In this document: piece by piece, positions 8,576-17,050 of the stretch
How positions within the stretch are numbered: the first letter of the stretch is position 1
Layout of the letters: each line of letters opens with the position of its first letter
From: Bacteroidales bacterium
Lineage (GTDB): Bacteria > Bacteroidota > Bacteroidia > Bacteroidales > Muribaculaceae
Assembly (NCBI GenBank): GCA_014800735.1
Contig: JAAVFP010000022.1
Coordinates: 1-55,912, forward strand
Reading direction: 5' to 3'
DNA: 55,912 nucleotides
The notes under the pieces: generated by a model
Told to the model about the DNA's origin: nothing
What the model saw: the letters and a program-made list of their open reading frames with translations, nothing else
Databases searched by the model: none
Made by a program: the position numbers and the translations under genes

Positions 8576-10778
8576 TAAACTTCTTATCGCAAGCGTATTA
8601 GTGGCAGCAGTCACTGCCGGCTGCGCCCACGAGTATCCGCTGATGTCCACCGGCAGCGGCACGCTCAGCCTCAGCACAAAGGTGCAATCCGAAGTTCAGG
8701 TGGTGAGCCGTGCTCTGACTGCCGATCAGGAACAGCAGCTTGCCGAGAACGCAATAATCTGGATTTCAAATTCCACAGGCCTTGTGCATCAGTTCATCGG
8801 CACTGAAAGCGTGCCCGAGTCGCTCCGTCTGCTCTCGGGCAACTATACTGCCGAGGCATGGGTTGGCGACTCCGTTCCCGCCTCGTGGGACAAAACTTTC
8901 TATAAGAGCGGTTTCAAAGCTTTCGACATCGCAGCCGGAAAGAATACCGAGCTTACACTGACCTGCCGCGTGGCCAACACGCTGGCATCCGTGCGCTACT
9001 CCGACGAAGTGCTCGAAGTGCTCACCGACCCCGTGATGACCGTAGCGCTTGAGGACGGTATTGCCGATGGCAGCCACAGCCTGACCTTTGACCAAAGCAC
9101 TCTCGGCAAGAAAGGTCGCTTCATGATAAACTCCCGCACCGATGGCCTGCGCTGGACCCTGACCGGTACCCAGAGCTCCGACGGTGCCGAAGTTACCAAG
9201 ACCGGACTTATCAAGGACATAAAGGCGGCTACGGAGTATCGCCTCAATGTTACTTTCTCCGGCCACGATTTGACCGTGGGTGGTGTGTTCTTCGACATCG
9301 AAGTAGAGGAAGAACCTATCGGCGATGATTCAGGCGTTGCTGTTGTTCTCCCTCCCAACTTCTTCGCGCTTGAAGCCGGCTTCGACGACGACAATATGTG
9401 TCGCGGCGAGAGCGGTAACATCGGTCGAAAGTCCGTGTTTATCTCCGCCTGCAGCCAGCTGACGGATCTCGATATCGAAGCCGACATACTGAAGGATTTC
9501 ATCGGCTTGACCGGTGTGGATATCCTTAACATGGATGAATCCTTTGGCGACAAAGTGCGCGAAGCCGGCATCACGTGGCAGTACGGTATCGATGAAGAAA
9601 CCAAGGAATTGGATCTCAAATGCCTGCGCGTGAACTTTGAGGAAGAATTTACCAACAAGCTTCCGGAAGGTTCGCACGTGATTACTATCACGGCCGTGGA
9701 TGAAGATAACAGAAAATCAACTGTAAGCTACACCATCAAGGTTACGGATGCTCCGGCTATCATCACTCCCATCCAGCAGTCGGATATTTCGTACACCACT
9801 GCGCATCTCGGAGCTGAAAAGCTTAAGGAAGCTTCGGAATTTGGCTTTGAAATCCGCGAGGCCTCAGCATCGCGCTCCTATGAGGACTGGACCCGAGTAG
9901 CCGCCATAGTCGACGGCAATCGCATCTACGCCGATGTAAGCGGCCTTAAGGATGGTTCTAAATACGAATACCGTGTATATGCTGACGACTATGTAGCTGA
10001 GGAAATTGCAACATTTACTACGGCTAAACACCTGCAGCTCGAAAATGCCGGATTTGAAATTTGGTGTAAGCCTGGCAAAGTACTGATCCCTGCTGCTAAC
10101 GACGATACAAACAACAGATATTGGGACACTGGTAACCATGGTTCTTCAACAATTGGAAGCCAAGTTACTACTAATGCAACAGACTACAAACATGGCGGAA
10201 CGTACTCAGCGAAACTTTCTTCGCAGTATGTAGGAGTTCCGGGAATAGCGGGTAAATTCGCCGCTGGTAACATTTTTATCGGTCAATATCTTGCAACTGA
10301 TGGTATGGATGGTGTTCTTGGTTGGGGGCGTCCTTTCGATGATCGTCCGACGGCGGTAAAAGCGTGGGTTCGCTATGAACCTAAAGCGGTCGATAATGTT
10401 GACACCGCAAACTCTGATGGAGTACAGAAAGGTGATACAGACCGAGGAATCATATATATCGCCCTGATGGACGGTGTGAATCGCGAAGCTAATAAATATG
10501 ATAATACCTATTGGCCTTCTGTTGTCAAGACTAAGAGTAAGGACCGTCAGTTGTTCAGCAAGGACCAGGAAGGCGTTATTGGCTATGGTGAGATTATTTT
10601 CACTGAAGCATTCGGCGGCGATGATATGGCTGAAATCACCATCCACATTGATTATCGCAGTGATGCCCCGGTAGCCAACATCATCTTCGTTGCCTCAGCC
10701 AGTAAAATGGGTGATTACTTCACTGGTGGCGATGGCTCGACGATGTGGCTGGACGACATCGAACTGATTTACGAATAA
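8565..10778 (+). CDS. DUF4493 lipoprotein with PCMD-like C-terminus
   Basis: A 737-residue protein, third of the operon. The signal peptide ends in TAGC (Cys20), a looser lipobox than in the other two. A DUF4493-like N-terminal region (about 25-245, with RLLSGNYTAEAWVGD) is followed by Ig/fibronectin-like segments (about 260-490) and a PCMD-like beta-sandwich (about 490-737) beginning LENAGFEIW and ending MWLDDIELIYE, like the end of the first gene. The N-terminal half is GC-rich and the C-terminal part AT-richer, as in the first gene. The ATG at 8565 overlaps the previous stop, and a good hairpin terminator follows. No catalytic motif is recognised; the three products probably act together at the cell surface. 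Confidence 0.78.
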   Translation: MEINKLLIASVLVAAVTAGCAHEYPLMSTGSGTLSLSTKVQSEVQVVSRALTADQEQQLAENAIIWISNSTGLVHQFIGTESVPESLRLLSGNYTAEAWVGDSVPASWDKTFYKSGFKAFDIAAGKNTELTLTCRVANTLASVRYSDEVLEVLTDPVMTVALEDGIADGSHSLTFDQSTLGKKGRFMINSRTDGLRWTLTGTQSSDGAEVTKTGLIKDIKAATEYRLNVTFSGHDLTVGGVFFDIEVEEEPIGDDSGVAVVLPPNFFALEAGFDDDNMCRGESGNIGRKSVFISACSQLTDLDIEADILKDFIGLTGVDILNMDESFGDKVREAGITWQYGIDEETKELDLKCLRVNFEEEFTNKLPEGSHVITITAVDEDNRKSTVSYTIKVTDAPAIITPIQQSDISYTTAHLGAEKLKEASEFGFEIREASASRSYEDWTRVAAIVDGNRIYADVSGLKDGSKYEYRVYADDYVAEEIATFTTAKHLQLENAGFEIWCKPGKVLIPAANDDTNNRYWDTGNHGSSTIGSQVTTNATDYKHGGTYSAKLSSQYVGVPGIAGKFAAGNIFIGQYLATDGMDGVLGWGRPFDDRPTAVKAWVRYEPKAVDNVDTANSDGVQKGDTDRGIIYIALMDGVNREANKYDNTYWPSVVKTKSKDRQLFSKDQEGVIGYGEIIFTEAFGGDDMAEITIHIDYRSDAPVANIIFVASASKMGDYFTGGDGSTMWLDDIELIYE

Positions 10779-10798
10779 TTCAATCCTTAGATATCACC

Positions 10799-10838
10799 GG
10801 GAGCTGTGGGACGTGAGTCGCGCAGCTCCCACTTTTTT
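10799..10838 (+). terminator. Terminator of the DUF4493 operon
   Basis: Arms GGGAGCTG (10799-10806) and CAGCTCCC (10823-10830) form a stem followed by ACTTTTTT, a standard intrinsic terminator 20 bases after the last stop. Confidence 0.8.
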
Positions 10839-10848
10839 ACTCCGGTCT

Positions 10849-10930
10849 TGCTGTAGGGACGTGCCTTTGGCACGTGTAATCGGAAAACACGACCGATAGC
10901 CTACGTGCCAAAGGCACGTCCCCTACAGCA
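10849..10930. repeat. Nested palindromic intergenic element
   Basis: An 82-base inverted repeat. The left arm (10849-10875) and right arm (10903-10930) are complementary except for one extra C. Each arm contains its own palindrome ACGTGCC-TTT/AAA-GGCACGT. The centre holds a third short stem ATCGG/CCGAT (10879-10883 with 10893-10897). The boundary sequence is TGCTGTAGGG. It has no coding potential and follows a complete terminator, so it is not needed for termination. It resembles a small non-autonomous or REP-like element. Confidence 0.75.
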
Positions 10931-10990
10931 AAGTCGACAAACACAATTCATGGCCCACGGACAATCGCCCGCAGGGTGCGGGAAAGCAGA

Positions 10991-11022
10991 TTTGCCTGTG
11001 GAGGAAAAAATGCGTACCTTTG
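10991..11022 (+). promoter_or_regulatory. Consensus promoter for the acyltransferase-like gene
   Basis: TTTG (10991-10994), 20 bases, TACCTTTG (11015-11022): a complete match. The implied leader is about 25 bases. Confidence 0.75.
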
Positions 11023-11052
11023 TGAATATTTCCGTGAAAAACTGATGAACCT

Positions 11053-12234
11053 ATGAATAATCCTAACTCAAAACCGCGTCGAGTTGCCGCAGTGGATATT
11101 CTCCGCGCCATCACCATGACGCTGATGCTGTTCGTAAATGATTTTGCCGGAATCCCCAACATTCCCCACTGGCTGCACCATGCCAAGACCACGGAGGACA
11201 TGATGGGTTTTTCGGACGTAGTATTCCCCGCTTTCGTGTTCTGCATGGGCATGAGCGTGGTGCTTGCCATTGATGCCCGCTACCGCAAGGGTGATACGTC
11301 GCTGCAAGTGATTGCGCATGTGTTCTGGCGCACCGTGGCGCTGCTTGTCATGGGCCTTTTCACACTCAACTGCAGCGGTGTGGGAGTGCTGAGCTATAAT
11401 GTATTCGTGCTGCTGATGGTGCTTGGCTTTTTCCTGGTGTGGGGCGTGTACCCGCGCGTGCAGGGCTGGCGCCGCCATCTGATTACGGCACTCAAAACGG
11501 TCGGTGTGCTGCTTCTGGCCGGGCTTGTGCTCTACAAGGACGTGTGTGGCGACCCCTTCCGCACCGGGTGGTGGGGCATTCTGGGCCTTATCGGTTTCAC
11601 GTATGCAGTGTGTGCGGTCATCTACCTTTTTGCGCGCAACAATTTCAAGGCATGCCTGGCGGTGTGGGCCGTGCTGATATTGCTGATGCTTGGCGGCCAT
11701 TCGCAGCTTATCCCCTATGAGTATGCCACGCGCGTGGTGTGGCTCACCTTTATTCCGGGCGACATGACGCTGCACGCGCTGGGCTTCTCGGGCGTGATGA
11801 CCATTCTCACCATCCGTCGCTACCGCAAGGCGCCCATCGGGCTGCTCACGGTGCTTGGCACCGCGGGCGTGGTGATGCTGGGCGCGGCGCTGCTGGCGCA
11901 CCCCTACTGGATTATCTCCAAGATACAGTCCACACCCACGTGGGCATTCTTCTGCCTGGCCATGTTCTTTCCGGCCAGCGGCTTGCTCTATTGGCTGTGC
12001 GACATGCGCGGCAAGGCCGGTTGGTTTGCCATCATCCGTCCTGCGGGCACGGCCACGCTCACGTGCTACATCATCCCCTATGTGTGGTATGCCGTGATGG
12101 GTCTGTTCAACCTGAGCTATCCCGCCATCTTCAATTCGGGCGGCATGGGCCTGGTGCGCTCCGGCGTCTTCGCCCTGGCGGTGGTAATGCTCACCGGCCT
12201 CCTGAGCCGCCTGCACATCAAGCTGAAAGTGTGA
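11053..12234 (+). CDS. DUF5009/HGSNAT-like membrane acyltransferase homolog
   Basis: A 393-residue polytopic protein with about ten membrane segments. The N-terminus RRVAAVDILRAITMTLMLFVND is of the type seen in the heparan-alpha-glucosaminide N-acetyltransferase (HGSNAT)/NagX/DUF5009 group. The FVNDFAG-PxWLHHA region is where the family places its active-site His. Relatives transfer acetyl groups from cytosolic acetyl-CoA to glucosamine-containing sugars on the other side of the membrane; that activity is inferred here. It is monocistronic, with its own consensus promoter and a long terminator hairpin. Related genes in Bacteroidetes often lie near amino-sugar genes, and a nagB lies 4 kb away, but nothing ties them into one operon. 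Confidence 0.75.
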   Translation: MNNPNSKPRRVAAVDILRAITMTLMLFVNDFAGIPNIPHWLHHAKTTEDMMGFSDVVFPAFVFCMGMSVVLAIDARYRKGDTSLQVIAHVFWRTVALLVMGLFTLNCSGVGVLSYNVFVLLMVLGFFLVWGVYPRVQGWRRHLITALKTVGVLLLAGLVLYKDVCGDPFRTGWWGILGLIGFTYAVCAVIYLFARNNFKACLAVWAVLILLMLGGHSQLIPYEYATRVVWLTFIPGDMTLHALGFSGVMTILTIRRYRKAPIGLLTVLGTAGVVMLGAALLAHPYWIISKIQSTPTWAFFCLAMFFPASGLLYWLCDMRGKAGWFAIIRPAGTATLTCYIIPYVWYAVMGLFNLSYPAIFNSGGMGLVRSGVFALAVVMLTGLLSRLHIKLKV

Positions 12235-12253
12235 TAATCCGAACCCCAAAAAG

Positions 12254-12296
12254 CCACCAGGGCCAATCAGCCTCATCGGCTGATTGGCCCTGGTGG
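12254..12296. terminator. 19-bp perfect hairpin, probable bidirectional terminator
   Basis: A perfect 19-base stem (12254-12272 with 12278-12296) around a five-base loop, between the convergent acyltransferase-like gene and the ECF gene. Upstream AAAAA and downstream TTT tracts are short, so it may work in both directions or act mainly as an RNA-stabilising end. Confidence 0.65.
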
Positions 12297-12317
12297 TTTG
12301 CTGTTGGGGGCTATCTG

Positions 12318-12377
12318 GCTGATTAGTCCTATTAGTCTTTTTGGTCTAATTAGTCTAATTGGACTTATTAGTCCAAT
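12318..12377. repeat. Degenerate ATTAGTC repeat array
   Basis: Four copies of ATTAGTC and related TTGGTC/TTGGACT units are spaced by about 10-18 bases. The last two units form an eight-base stem (ATTGGACT/AGTCCAAT, 12358-12377). The array runs into the 3' end of the ECF gene, where it encodes the last residues YWTNKSN. Confidence 0.6.
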
Positions 12378-12867
12378 ACCTGATCACTGCATAGCCGGCG
12401 AACACCTGCATCAGCATGCCGGGCAGGCCGATGCGGAAATCCTGGCAGGCCAGAGCGAAGTTGCAGCACAGCGCCCACTCGCCCAGTGTGCCCAGAGCCT
12501 GATAGCCCAGCACCACCGCTGCAAGCATGGGGATGGAAAGCCTGGTGCGCTCGACGGCCGCTCCGGCAAGCACGGCCAACAGAACGGATTTAATCAGGAT
12601 GGCGGGTAGCACCGCTGCGGCGGGCATGCCGAACAGGAGGCTGTTGACCACCGGCGAGGCTATGGCCGTGATCAGGCCCACACGCCAGCCGAAAACGCAG
12701 GCGCCAACCAGGGTGAAAAAGTAGATAGGCAGCCAGGTGACTCCGCCCTGGGGCACCAGGTGGAACAACTGGGGCAGGATGATGTTGCCCACCACGAATG
12801 CCGCGGCGGCAAGATAGGTTTTCGCACTGCTGAACGGCAGCGCAGCGGTTTTAATCGTTGTGTGCAT
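12355..12867 (-). CDS. ECF-type transporter S component (substrate unknown)
   Basis: A 170-residue hydrophobic protein with five to six membrane segments and the layout of an ECF transporter substrate-binding (S) subunit. Typical are the N-terminal SAKTYLAAAAFVVGN, a conserved-looking GGVTWLPIYFFTLVGA and FGWRVGLITAIASPVVNSLLFG. S components bind a vitamin or similar small molecule and share ATPase/EcfT modules encoded elsewhere; none is next to it. No riboswitch fits in the 53 bases upstream, so the substrate cannot be guessed from regulation. It may be co-transcribed with the upstream dehydrogenase gene. The last seven codons are made of the ATTAGTC repeat, so the natural C-terminus may have been altered. 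Confidence 0.75.
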   Translation of the reverse strand: MHTTIKTAALPFSSAKTYLAAAAFVVGNIILPQLFHLVPQGGVTWLPIYFFTLVGACVFGWRVGLITAIASPVVNSLLFGMPAAAVLPAILIKSVLLAVLAGAAVERTRLSIPMLAAVVLGYQALGTLGEWALCCNFALACQDFRIGLPGMLMQVFAGYAVIRYWTNKSN

Positions 12868-12920
12868 TGCGAAAAAAAACTTGGTAATTGCAAATCAATC
12901 AGTTAATTCATTACTTATAA

Positions 12921-13670
12921 TCAGGTGTTGCGCACTATAGTGCTGCCGTTGGCCTGATGGGTGGCCAGGATAAGCATCTCGGCAATCTGCACATGGGCCG
13001 GTGCCTGGGCTGCATATAGGGTCGCATCGGCAATATCGTCGCCGGTGAGCGGGGTGATGCCCTCGTACACGCGGTCGGCCCTGGCGTCGTCGCCATGGAA
13101 GCGGATGTTGCTGAAATTAGTCTCTACGAGGCCCGGTTTGAGCAGGGTGACGCGCACGGCAGTGTGGGCCACGTCGATGCGCAGGCCGTCGGTGAGCGCC
13201 TTGACGGCGGCTTTGGTTGCGCAGTACACATTGCCGTTGGCATAGGCGGCATCGCCGGCCACCGAGCCGACGTTGATCACATGGCCGCGGTTGCGCGCCA
13301 CCATGCTGGGCACCACAAGGCGTGTCACGGTCAGCAGTCCCTTGATGTTGGTGTCAATCATGGCGTCCCAGTCGGCAAAGTCGCCTTCGTACTCCGGTTC
13401 CAGGCCCAGGGCCAGGCCGGCGTTGTTCACCAGCACGTCCACCTCGGCCCAGTCTGCCGGAAGTGCGGCCAGGGCAGCGCGGGTGGCCTCGCGGTCGCGC
13501 ACGTCGAAAGCAAGGGTCAGAACATTGTCCGCGAACTCGGCCTTAAGGGCCTCAAGCCGCGCGGAATTGCGGCCCGTGGCAATCACACGGTAGCCGGCGG
13601 CAAGGAAACGGCGCGCGCAGGCCTCGCCTATGCCGCTCGTGGCGCCGGTGATAAGTGCTATTTGTTTCAT
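12921..13670 (-). CDS. Short-chain dehydrogenase/reductase, YdfG-like
   Basis: A 249-residue classical SDR. The NAD(P)-binding motif TGATSGIG is at residues 8-15, NNAG at 82-85, and the catalytic Ser136, Tyr149 and Lys153 (YxxxK) are intact. An Arg after the second strand (ATGRN) suggests NADP(H). The C-terminal VRVTLLKPGLVETNF and the ATLYAAQAPAHVQIAEMLIL tail match the YdfG/serine-3-dehydrogenase group, which reduces malonic semialdehyde and oxidises 3-hydroxy acids such as L-allo-threonine. The exact substrate is uncertain. Cytosolic. Confidence 0.88.
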   Translation of the reverse strand: MKQIALITGATSGIGEACARRFLAAGYRVIATGRNSARLEALKAEFADNVLTLAFDVRDREATRAALAALPADWAEVDVLVNNAGLALGLEPEYEGDFADWDAMIDTNIKGLLTVTRLVVPSMVARNRGHVINVGSVAGDAAYANGNVYCATKAAVKALTDGLRIDVAHTAVRVTLLKPGLVETNFSNIRFHGDDARADRVYEGITPLTGDDIADATLYAAQAPAHVQIAEMLILATHQANGSTIVRNT

Positions 13671-13746
13671 TATAGTTCAAGATTCATTATATGGTGCAAA
13701 GATAGCAATAATTCCGTTTAAAAGGCCGATTGACAAATATTTTTGC

Positions 13747-13754
13747 TAACTTTG
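13747..13754 (+). promoter_or_regulatory. Probable -7 box of the GH3 gene
   Basis: TAACTTTG fits the consensus -7 element 26 bases before the ATG at 13781. I see no TTTG at the normal spacing upstream. Confidence 0.5.
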
Positions 13755-13780
13755 TAAAAAACCTTAAAACTGATTACATA

Positions 13781-16084
13781 ATGAAGAAACTTACTATGAC
13801 TCTTGCGGCGGCAGCTGTGTGCGCCGCCGCTGCGAGTGCCCAGCCGCAGTTGCGCCCCGATAATATCGACGAGGTGCTGGCGGCCATGAGCCTCGAGGAA
13901 AAGGCCGTGCTGCTTGTGGGCGGTGGCAACCGCACATTCGGCGCCGGCGAAAACGGCATTATCGGTTCGACCGACAATATGGTGCCCGGAGCGGCCGGAA
14001 CGACCGTGTCCATCCCTCGCCTGGGCATCCCTGCCACGGTGCTCACCGACGGCCCTGCCGGCGTGCGCATCAGCCCCACACGCAAGAACGACGAGCACAC
14101 GTACTACGCTACAGGCTTCCCCGTGGGCACTGCCCTGGCCAGTACGTGGAATACCGAGCTGGTTGAGGAAGTGGGCCGCGCTATGGGCAACGAGGTTCTG
14201 GAGTACGGCTGCGACGTGCTGCTGGCTCCCGGCATGAACATACACCGCTCGCCGCTGTGTGGCCGCAATTTCGAGTATTACTCCGAGGACCCCGTGGTGA
14301 CCGGCTTTATCGCTGCTGCATTTGTCAACGGTATCCAGAGCAACGGCGTGGGCACCAGCCTGAAGCACTACGCCGCCAACTCGCAGGAAACCAACCGCAT
14401 GGAGGTGGATGAAATTGTTGGCCCGCGTGCCATGCGCGAGATTTATCTGAAGGGCTTCGAGATTGCCGTGAAGGACGCCAAGCCCTGGACGGTGATGTCG
14501 AGCTACAACCGCCTCAACGGCCCTTACACTCAGGAGGACCGCGACCTGCTCACCACTGTGCTGCGCGACGAGTGGGGCTTTGACGGCATTGTGATGAGCG
14601 ACTGGACCGGTCCTCGCCACACCGATGCACAGGTGCACGCAGGCAACGACCTGATGGAGCCCGGCTTCGCGGCTCAAGCCGAGGAAATCGTGGCTAAGGT
14701 GAAGAGCGGCGAGCTCTCCGAGGCCGACGTTGACACCAGCGTGCGCCGCATGCTGCAGTATCTGGTCAAGACACCTCACTACAAGGGTTATAAGTACAGT
14801 AACACCCCCGACCTCAAGGCCCACGCTGCCGTCACCCGCCAGTCGGCCACCGAAGGCATGGTGCTCCTGAAGAACGAGGACCACACCCTGCCGCTGAAGG
14901 GCGTGAACGAGATTGCGCTGTTCGGCATCACATCCTACGATTTCATTGCAGGTGGTACCGGCTCGGGCGATGTGAACAAGCCCTACGTCGTCGACCTGAT
15001 GGAAGGTCTCGACAACGCCGGCCTGAAAGTGACCGACGACATGAAGAACATGTACGTGGCCTACCGCACATTCAAGGAAGCCGAGGGCGCCGCCAATCAT
15101 AGTTCCCAGGGCTGGGGCAAGGCTATGCTGCCCGAACTGGCCGTGAGCCGCCGTGCCATCGACCACCAGGCGGAAATTGCCGACATTGCCGTGCTGACCT
15201 TAGGCCGCCAGGCCGGCGAGGGTCACGACCGCCTCATTGACAACGACTTCAACCTCAGTGCCGTGGAGCGCCAGTTGCTCGACGATGTTGCCGATGCTTT
15301 CCATGCCCGCGGCAAGCGCGTGGTGGTTATCATCAACACCGGCGCTGTGATTGAAACCGCCTCGTGGAAAAATAAAGCCGATGCCATCCTGCTTGCATGG
15401 CAGCCCGGCCAGGAGGGAGGCAACTCCGTGGCCGACGTGCTCACCGGCAAGGAGAACCCCTCGGGCAAGCTCACCATGACCTGGCCCATGAGCGCTATCG
15501 ACCATCCGTCGAGCCTAAACTTCCCCATCGGCGTCAGTGGCAGCAAAGATTTCTTCGGTCGCCGTCACGACGTTAAGAACTACGACTATACCCTGCACAG
15601 CGAGGGCATCAACGTGGGCTACCGCTACTTCGACACCGCTGGCAAGGAAGTTTCCTATCCCTTCGGCTACGGTCTGTCCTACACCACCTTCGCCTACTCC
15701 AAGCCCACCGTCAAGGCTACCAAGGACGGCTTCGAGGCTACCGTTACCGTGACCAACACCGGCTCAGTTGCCGGCAAGGACGCTGTTCAGCTCTACGTCA
15801 CCGCTCCTGCCTCGGACATTGAAAAACCGGCCCGCGAACTCAAAGCCTTTGCCAAGACCCGCAAGCTCGCCCCGGGCGAAAGCCAGACTCTGACCTTCCG
15901 CGTGGATAACTACTCGCTGGCATCCTACCACGAATCCAACCACAGCTGGGTGGCCGACAAGGGCGTCTACAACGTGCAGTTCGGTGCCTCGGTGGCCGAC
16001 CTCCGCGCCGCCGCCAAGTACACTCTCGGCAACACACTCACCTGGGAAACCAACGACATTTTCCATCCCTCGCGTGAGCTCTAA
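13781..16084 (+). CDS. Glycoside hydrolase family 3 (beta-glucosidase type)
   Basis: A 767-residue exported enzyme. The ATG at 13781 begins a signal peptide (about residues 1-22, ending ASA-Q); an in-frame ATG 17 codons upstream would bury it. The GH3 barrel (about 30-340) shows the DGPAGVR loop, LLAPGMNIHRSPLCGRNFEYYSEDP, KHYAANSQE and the nucleophile Asp274 in VMSDW. The alpha/beta sandwich (about 370-600) and a C-terminal fibronectin-III-like domain (about 640-745) follow. The architecture matches periplasmic BglX-like beta-glucosidases, which release glucose or related sugars from the non-reducing ends of oligosaccharides. Linkage specificity cannot be read. It stands alone, with a hairpin shortly after the stop. 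Confidence 0.92.
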   Translation: MKKLTMTLAAAAVCAAAASAQPQLRPDNIDEVLAAMSLEEKAVLLVGGGNRTFGAGENGIIGSTDNMVPGAAGTTVSIPRLGIPATVLTDGPAGVRISPTRKNDEHTYYATGFPVGTALASTWNTELVEEVGRAMGNEVLEYGCDVLLAPGMNIHRSPLCGRNFEYYSEDPVVTGFIAAAFVNGIQSNGVGTSLKHYAANSQETNRMEVDEIVGPRAMREIYLKGFEIAVKDAKPWTVMSSYNRLNGPYTQEDRDLLTTVLRDEWGFDGIVMSDWTGPRHTDAQVHAGNDLMEPGFAAQAEEIVAKVKSGELSEADVDTSVRRMLQYLVKTPHYKGYKYSNTPDLKAHAAVTRQSATEGMVLLKNEDHTLPLKGVNEIALFGITSYDFIAGGTGSGDVNKPYVVDLMEGLDNAGLKVTDDMKNMYVAYRTFKEAEGAANHSSQGWGKAMLPELAVSRRAIDHQAEIADIAVLTLGRQAGEGHDRLIDNDFNLSAVERQLLDDVADAFHARGKRVVVIINTGAVIETASWKNKADAILLAWQPGQEGGNSVADVLTGKENPSGKLTMTWPMSAIDHPSSLNFPIGVSGSKDFFGRRHDVKNYDYTLHSEGINVGYRYFDTAGKEVSYPFGYGLSYTTFAYSKPTVKATKDGFEATVTVTNTGSVAGKDAVQLYVTAPASDIEKPARELKAFAKTRKLAPGESQTLTFRVDNYSLASYHESNHSWVADKGVYNVQFGASVADLRAAAKYTLGNTLTWETNDIFHPSREL

Positions 16085-16103
16085 TCCTCCCGGATAATAA
16101 CCG

Positions 16104-16131
16104 CGGCCGGAGCACCCAGGTGCACCGGCCG
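16104..16131 (+). terminator. Hairpin after the GH3 gene
   Basis: Arms CGGCCGG and CCGGCCG with an inner GCACC/GGTGC stem give a 28-base, nearly loop-free hairpin 19 bases after the GH3 stop, followed by GTGTTTGCGTT. The T-tract is weak. Confidence 0.5.
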
Positions 16132-16150
16132 TGTTTGCGTTAAAGAATCA

Positions 16151-16180
16151 GGGCCAGCGGTGCAAACGCGCCGCTGGCCC
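16151..16180 (-). terminator. Hairpin after nagB
   Basis: GGGCCAGCGG and CCGCTGGCCC (ten perfect pairs, ten-base loop) lie 20 bases beyond the nagB stop on the minus strand. The T-tract is poor. Confidence 0.5.
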
Positions 16181-16199
16181 TGAAAATATTGGGATACTC

Positions 16200-17009
16200 T
16201 TAGAGCTGAGTGTCGGGGTCGAGGTTGGCTGCTTCGATGTCCTTGAAGTAGCGGTAGGTGCTCACCTTGAGGTCAGCGCAAGCGTCCTCGTCGGCCACGA
16301 TGATTGCTGCGGGGTGCATCTGGAGAGCGGAAATTGTCCACATCTGGCTGATGCCGCCCTCAACACCGTGGTGGAGTGCGCGGGCCTTGTTGTAGCCGTT
16401 GACAATGAGGAGCACGCTGCGGGCGGCCATCACGGTGCCTACGCCCACAGTGAGTGCGGTCTTGGGCACGAGGTCCACGTTGCCCTCGAAGAAGCGCGAG
16501 TTGGCGATGATGGTGTCCTGGGTCAGGGTCTTCATGCGGGTGCGCGAGGTGAGGCTGGAGCCGGGCTCGTTGAAAGCGATGTGGCCGTCGGGGCCAACGC
16601 CGCCCATGAAGAGGTCAACACCACCGTAGGAAGCCATTTTTTCCTCGAAGCGGCGGCACTCCTCAGCGGGGTCGGCAGCATTGCCGTCCAGGATGTTCAC
16701 ATTCTCGGCGGGGATGTCGATGTGGCTGAAGAAGTTGTTCCACATGAAGGAGTGGTAGCTTTCCTTGTGGTCGCGGGGCAGGCCTACGTATTCGTCCATG
16801 TTGAAGGTCACAACGTGGCGGAACGATACTTTGCCTTCCTTGTAGAGTTCGATGAGGCGACGGTACATGCCCAGGGGCGACGAACCGGTGGGGCAGCCGA
16901 GCACGAAGGGATGTTCGGCGGTGGGGTTGGCAGCGTTGATGCGGGCGGCAACGTAATTGCCGGCCCAACGCGATACTTCATCGTAGTTTTTTTCGATGAT
17001 TAAGCGCAT
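16200..17009 (-). CDS. nagB: Glucosamine-6-phosphate deaminase, hexameric E. coli type
   Basis: A 269-residue cytosolic enzyme converting glucosamine-6-phosphate to fructose-6-phosphate and ammonia, the last step of amino-sugar catabolism. It keeps the E. coli numbering of the catalytic residues: Asp72 in FNMDEYVGL, and Asp141, His143 and Glu148 in [11 protein letters not shown]. The phosphate loop [11 protein letters not shown] is intact. The length fits the allosteric hexamer class, unlike the shorter, divergent paralog at 36521-37246. The gene for a small outer-membrane barrel lies 41 bases upstream in the same direction and may share its transcript. No dedicated promoter is clear in the gap. 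Confidence 0.96.
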   Translation of the reverse strand: MRLIIEKNYDEVSRWAGNYVAARINAANPTAEHPFVLGCPTGSSPLGMYRRLIELYKEGKVSFRHVVTFNMDEYVGLPRDHKESYHSFMWNNFFSHIDIPAENVNILDGNAADPAEECRRFEEKMASYGGVDLFMGGVGPDGHIAFNEPGSSLTSRTRMKTLTQDTIIANSRFFEGNVDLVPKTALTVGVGTVMAARSVLLIVNGYNKARALHHGVEGGISQMWTISALQMHPAAIIVADEDACADLKVSTYRYFKDIEAANLDPDTQL

Positions 17010-17050
17010 AGTCTTGTATTTGTTGTTTTATGTTATTGTGGATAAGCGAA

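Noticed and set aside
10849-10930. CRISPR repeat or insertion sequence end
   Set aside because: A single palindromic unit with no spacer array and no transposase frame adjacent.
12868-12920. Riboswitch controlling the ECF S-component
   Set aside because: Only 53 bases separate the two genes and no known vitamin aptamer motif is visible.
13718-15166. Long antisense open frame (482 codons) opposite the GH3 gene
   Set aside because: High-GC shadow frame; the plus strand has an intact GH3 enzyme with all motifs, and the antisense product has repetitive Val/Gly/His-rich composition and no domain.
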